7,313 nucleotides of DNA, from contig MERE01000053.1 of NCBI GenBank assembly GCA_001771975.1, positions 1-7,313 of the forward strand, read 5' to 3'. The stretch is from Betaproteobacteria bacterium RIFCSPLOWO2_02_FULL_68_150. Lineage in GTDB: Bacteria; Pseudomonadota; Gammaproteobacteria; Burkholderiales; SG8-39. This document shows, piece by piece, positions 6,437 to 7,313 of the stretch. Positions within the stretch are counted from its first letter, which is position 1. Every line of letters begins with the position of its first letter. Below the pieces are notes generated by a model, which was not told where the DNA came from, searched no databases, and worked only from the letters and a program-made list of their open reading frames with translations. The translations under genes and the position numbers were made by a program.

Positions 6437-7313
6437 TCAGGCCGCCTCCGGCGAAGTCTCGCGAAAACTCGGTCTTGCGCGGATCACGGCCTGGGCCCGC
6501 ATCACGCTGGCGTGCTTCTGGAACAAGGCCTTGCCTTCCGGAAACTGCTCGACGTAGTAGAGGATCGGCGCGAGAAACAGGTCCGCCATCGACAGGGCTT
6601 GTCCGGCGAGGAAGTCGTTGCCGCCATAGGCGCGCTCGAGGATCGCGAGTTGCTCCGCCATCTCCTTTGCGGCCGCATCGATCACGTCCCGATCCGGCTG
6701 GCCGCCGGCCGCCTTCGGAAAAATGTACTGCAGCACGTAGCGCCGGACCATCGCGTCGTAGACATACGCCTTGATCGCGCTCACCCACTGCTCGCAGCGC
6801 GCGCGGTCGCGCACCGTGCCCGGCACGAGGCTCGGCCCGGGGAAGGCCTCGTCGACATAGCGCAGGATGGCGCTGGTTTCGAACAGGGCGATGCGGCCGT
6901 CGCGGAACCCCGGAACGCGTCCGAAGGGGTGCACGGCGAAAATCTCCGGTGTGTGCGGCGCCACCGGCTGCAGCGTGTACTTGACGCCCTTTTCCGCGAG
7001 CCCCATGCGCGCGGTGCGCACGTAGCTGCTGCGCGGGTCGCCCAGCAGCGCCACCGTCGCCGCCTGCCCGCGCTCGTCGAGCAGGTCGGTGAGCTGATTG
7101 AGGCTCGAGCCCCAGCCTTCCTCGTGCGCGTCGCGCGTCGCCGCATCGGCAAAGCCGGCATGGGTCATGCGAATCTCGGTGCCGGCGGCGCGCGCGATGA
7201 ACGCGATCCCGATAGCCGTCTCCGCGCCCGGCGTCGCCTTGCGTTCCCAGCGCCAGCTGTAGAGGAGCTTTTCCGGCCGGACGAATTCGCGGTACGTCCC
7301 GCCGGCGACGAAC
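6437..7313 (-). CDS. AHSA1/SRPBCC domain fused to glutathione S-transferase (5' end cut by right edge)
   Basis: The frame is open from the window edge to the TGA at 6437, giving 291 visible residues. Visible residues 1-80 are the C-terminal part of an AHSA1-type SRPBCC domain: GGTYREFVRPEKLLYSWRWE, then TEIRMTHAGF and ARDAHEEGWGSSLNQL-like helix text (here TRDAHEEGWGSSLNQLTDLL). After only about six residues (DERGQA) a complete GST begins. Its thioredoxin-fold half has VALLGDPRSSYVRTA with the likely catalytic Ser, the cis-Pro segment GRVPGF, and the glutathione-binding ETSAILRYVDE. The all-helical half contains the ALSMADLFLAP helix cap typical of GST_C. GSTs conjugate glutathione to electrophiles or bind ligands; AHSA1 domains offer a hydrophobic cavity for small molecules. 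No stop separates the two domains, so one polypeptide is predicted. The ATG at 7168 is internal to the SRPBCC domain and is not the start; the true start lies beyond the edge. It is cotranscribed with the TfoX-N gene. The domain calls are firm; the substrate is unknown. Confidence 0.88.
   Translation of the reverse strand, partial: FVAGGTYREFVRPEKLLYSWRWERKATPGAETAIGIAFIARAAGTEIRMTHAGFADAATRDAHEEGWGSSLNQLTDLLDERGQAATVALLGDPRSSYVRTARMGLAEKGVKYTLQPVAPHTPEIFAVHPFGRVPGFRDGRIALFETSAILRYVDEAFPGPSLVPGTVRDRARCEQWVSAIKAYVYDAMVRRYVLQYIFPKAAGGQPDRDVIDAAAKEMAEQLAILERAYGGNDFLAGQALSMADLFLAPILYYVEQFPEGKALFQKHASVMRAQAVIRARPSFRETSPEAA
6445..6449 (-). promoter_or_regulatory. Shine-Dalgarno of the TfoX-N gene, inside the GST coding end
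   Basis: On the minus strand GGAGG sits 9 bases before the ATG at 6435 and within the last codons of the AHSA1-GST gene. It indicates independent ribosome entry on a shared mRNA and supports the chosen start. Confidence 0.6.

Noticed and set aside
7052..7054. GTG that could start a separate GST just after the SRPBCC domain
   Set aside because: The preceding ribosome binding site is weak, and the upstream frame continues into GST with no stop, so a fusion is predicted whether or not internal initiation occurs.

Overview
The window is GC-rich, densely packed bacterial DNA. Every gene I can support lies on the minus strand, so transcription runs from the right end to the left. GC richness, the Kup protein and the compact gene spacing suggest a proteobacterium, most likely a betaproteobacterium. 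This is inference, because no rRNA or marker gene is present. I see no RNA genes, mobile elements, CRISPR arrays or phage genes. The long plus-strand reading frames are antisense shadows.

Right part (7313 down to 6085): a gene cut by the window edge encodes the C-terminal part of an AHSA1-type SRPBCC domain fused in frame to a complete glutathione S-transferase. A single-domain TfoX-N protein starts 1 base after its stop. The two look like one transcription unit, plausibly a small stress or detoxification operon.

Middle part: a 176-bp, relatively AT-rich spacer (5909-6084) precedes a complete Kup-type potassium transporter (5908 to 4025).

Left part (3942 to 1): 82 bp after kup, a strong Shine-Dalgarno opens a tightly coupled operon. 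It encodes a DhbE/EntE-like aryl-acid adenylating enzyme and an OYE-type multidomain flavoprotein reductase with TMADH/2,4-dienoyl-CoA reductase/enoate reductase architecture. A third protein, cut by the left edge, I do not recognise. The first two genes overlap by 4 bp (ATGA) and the next two by 1 bp (TGATG).

The likely logic of the left operon is activation of an aromatic or unsaturated carboxylic acid by the ligase, then reduction of the activated product (or a later intermediate) by the flavoprotein. This is inferred from gene order and families. The reductase is the most unusual item: its iron-sulfur motif has Ser in place of one Cys, and the usual His-x-x-His/Asn substrate-binding motif of the OYE barrel is replaced. 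The AHSA1-GST fusion is the second item worth checking.
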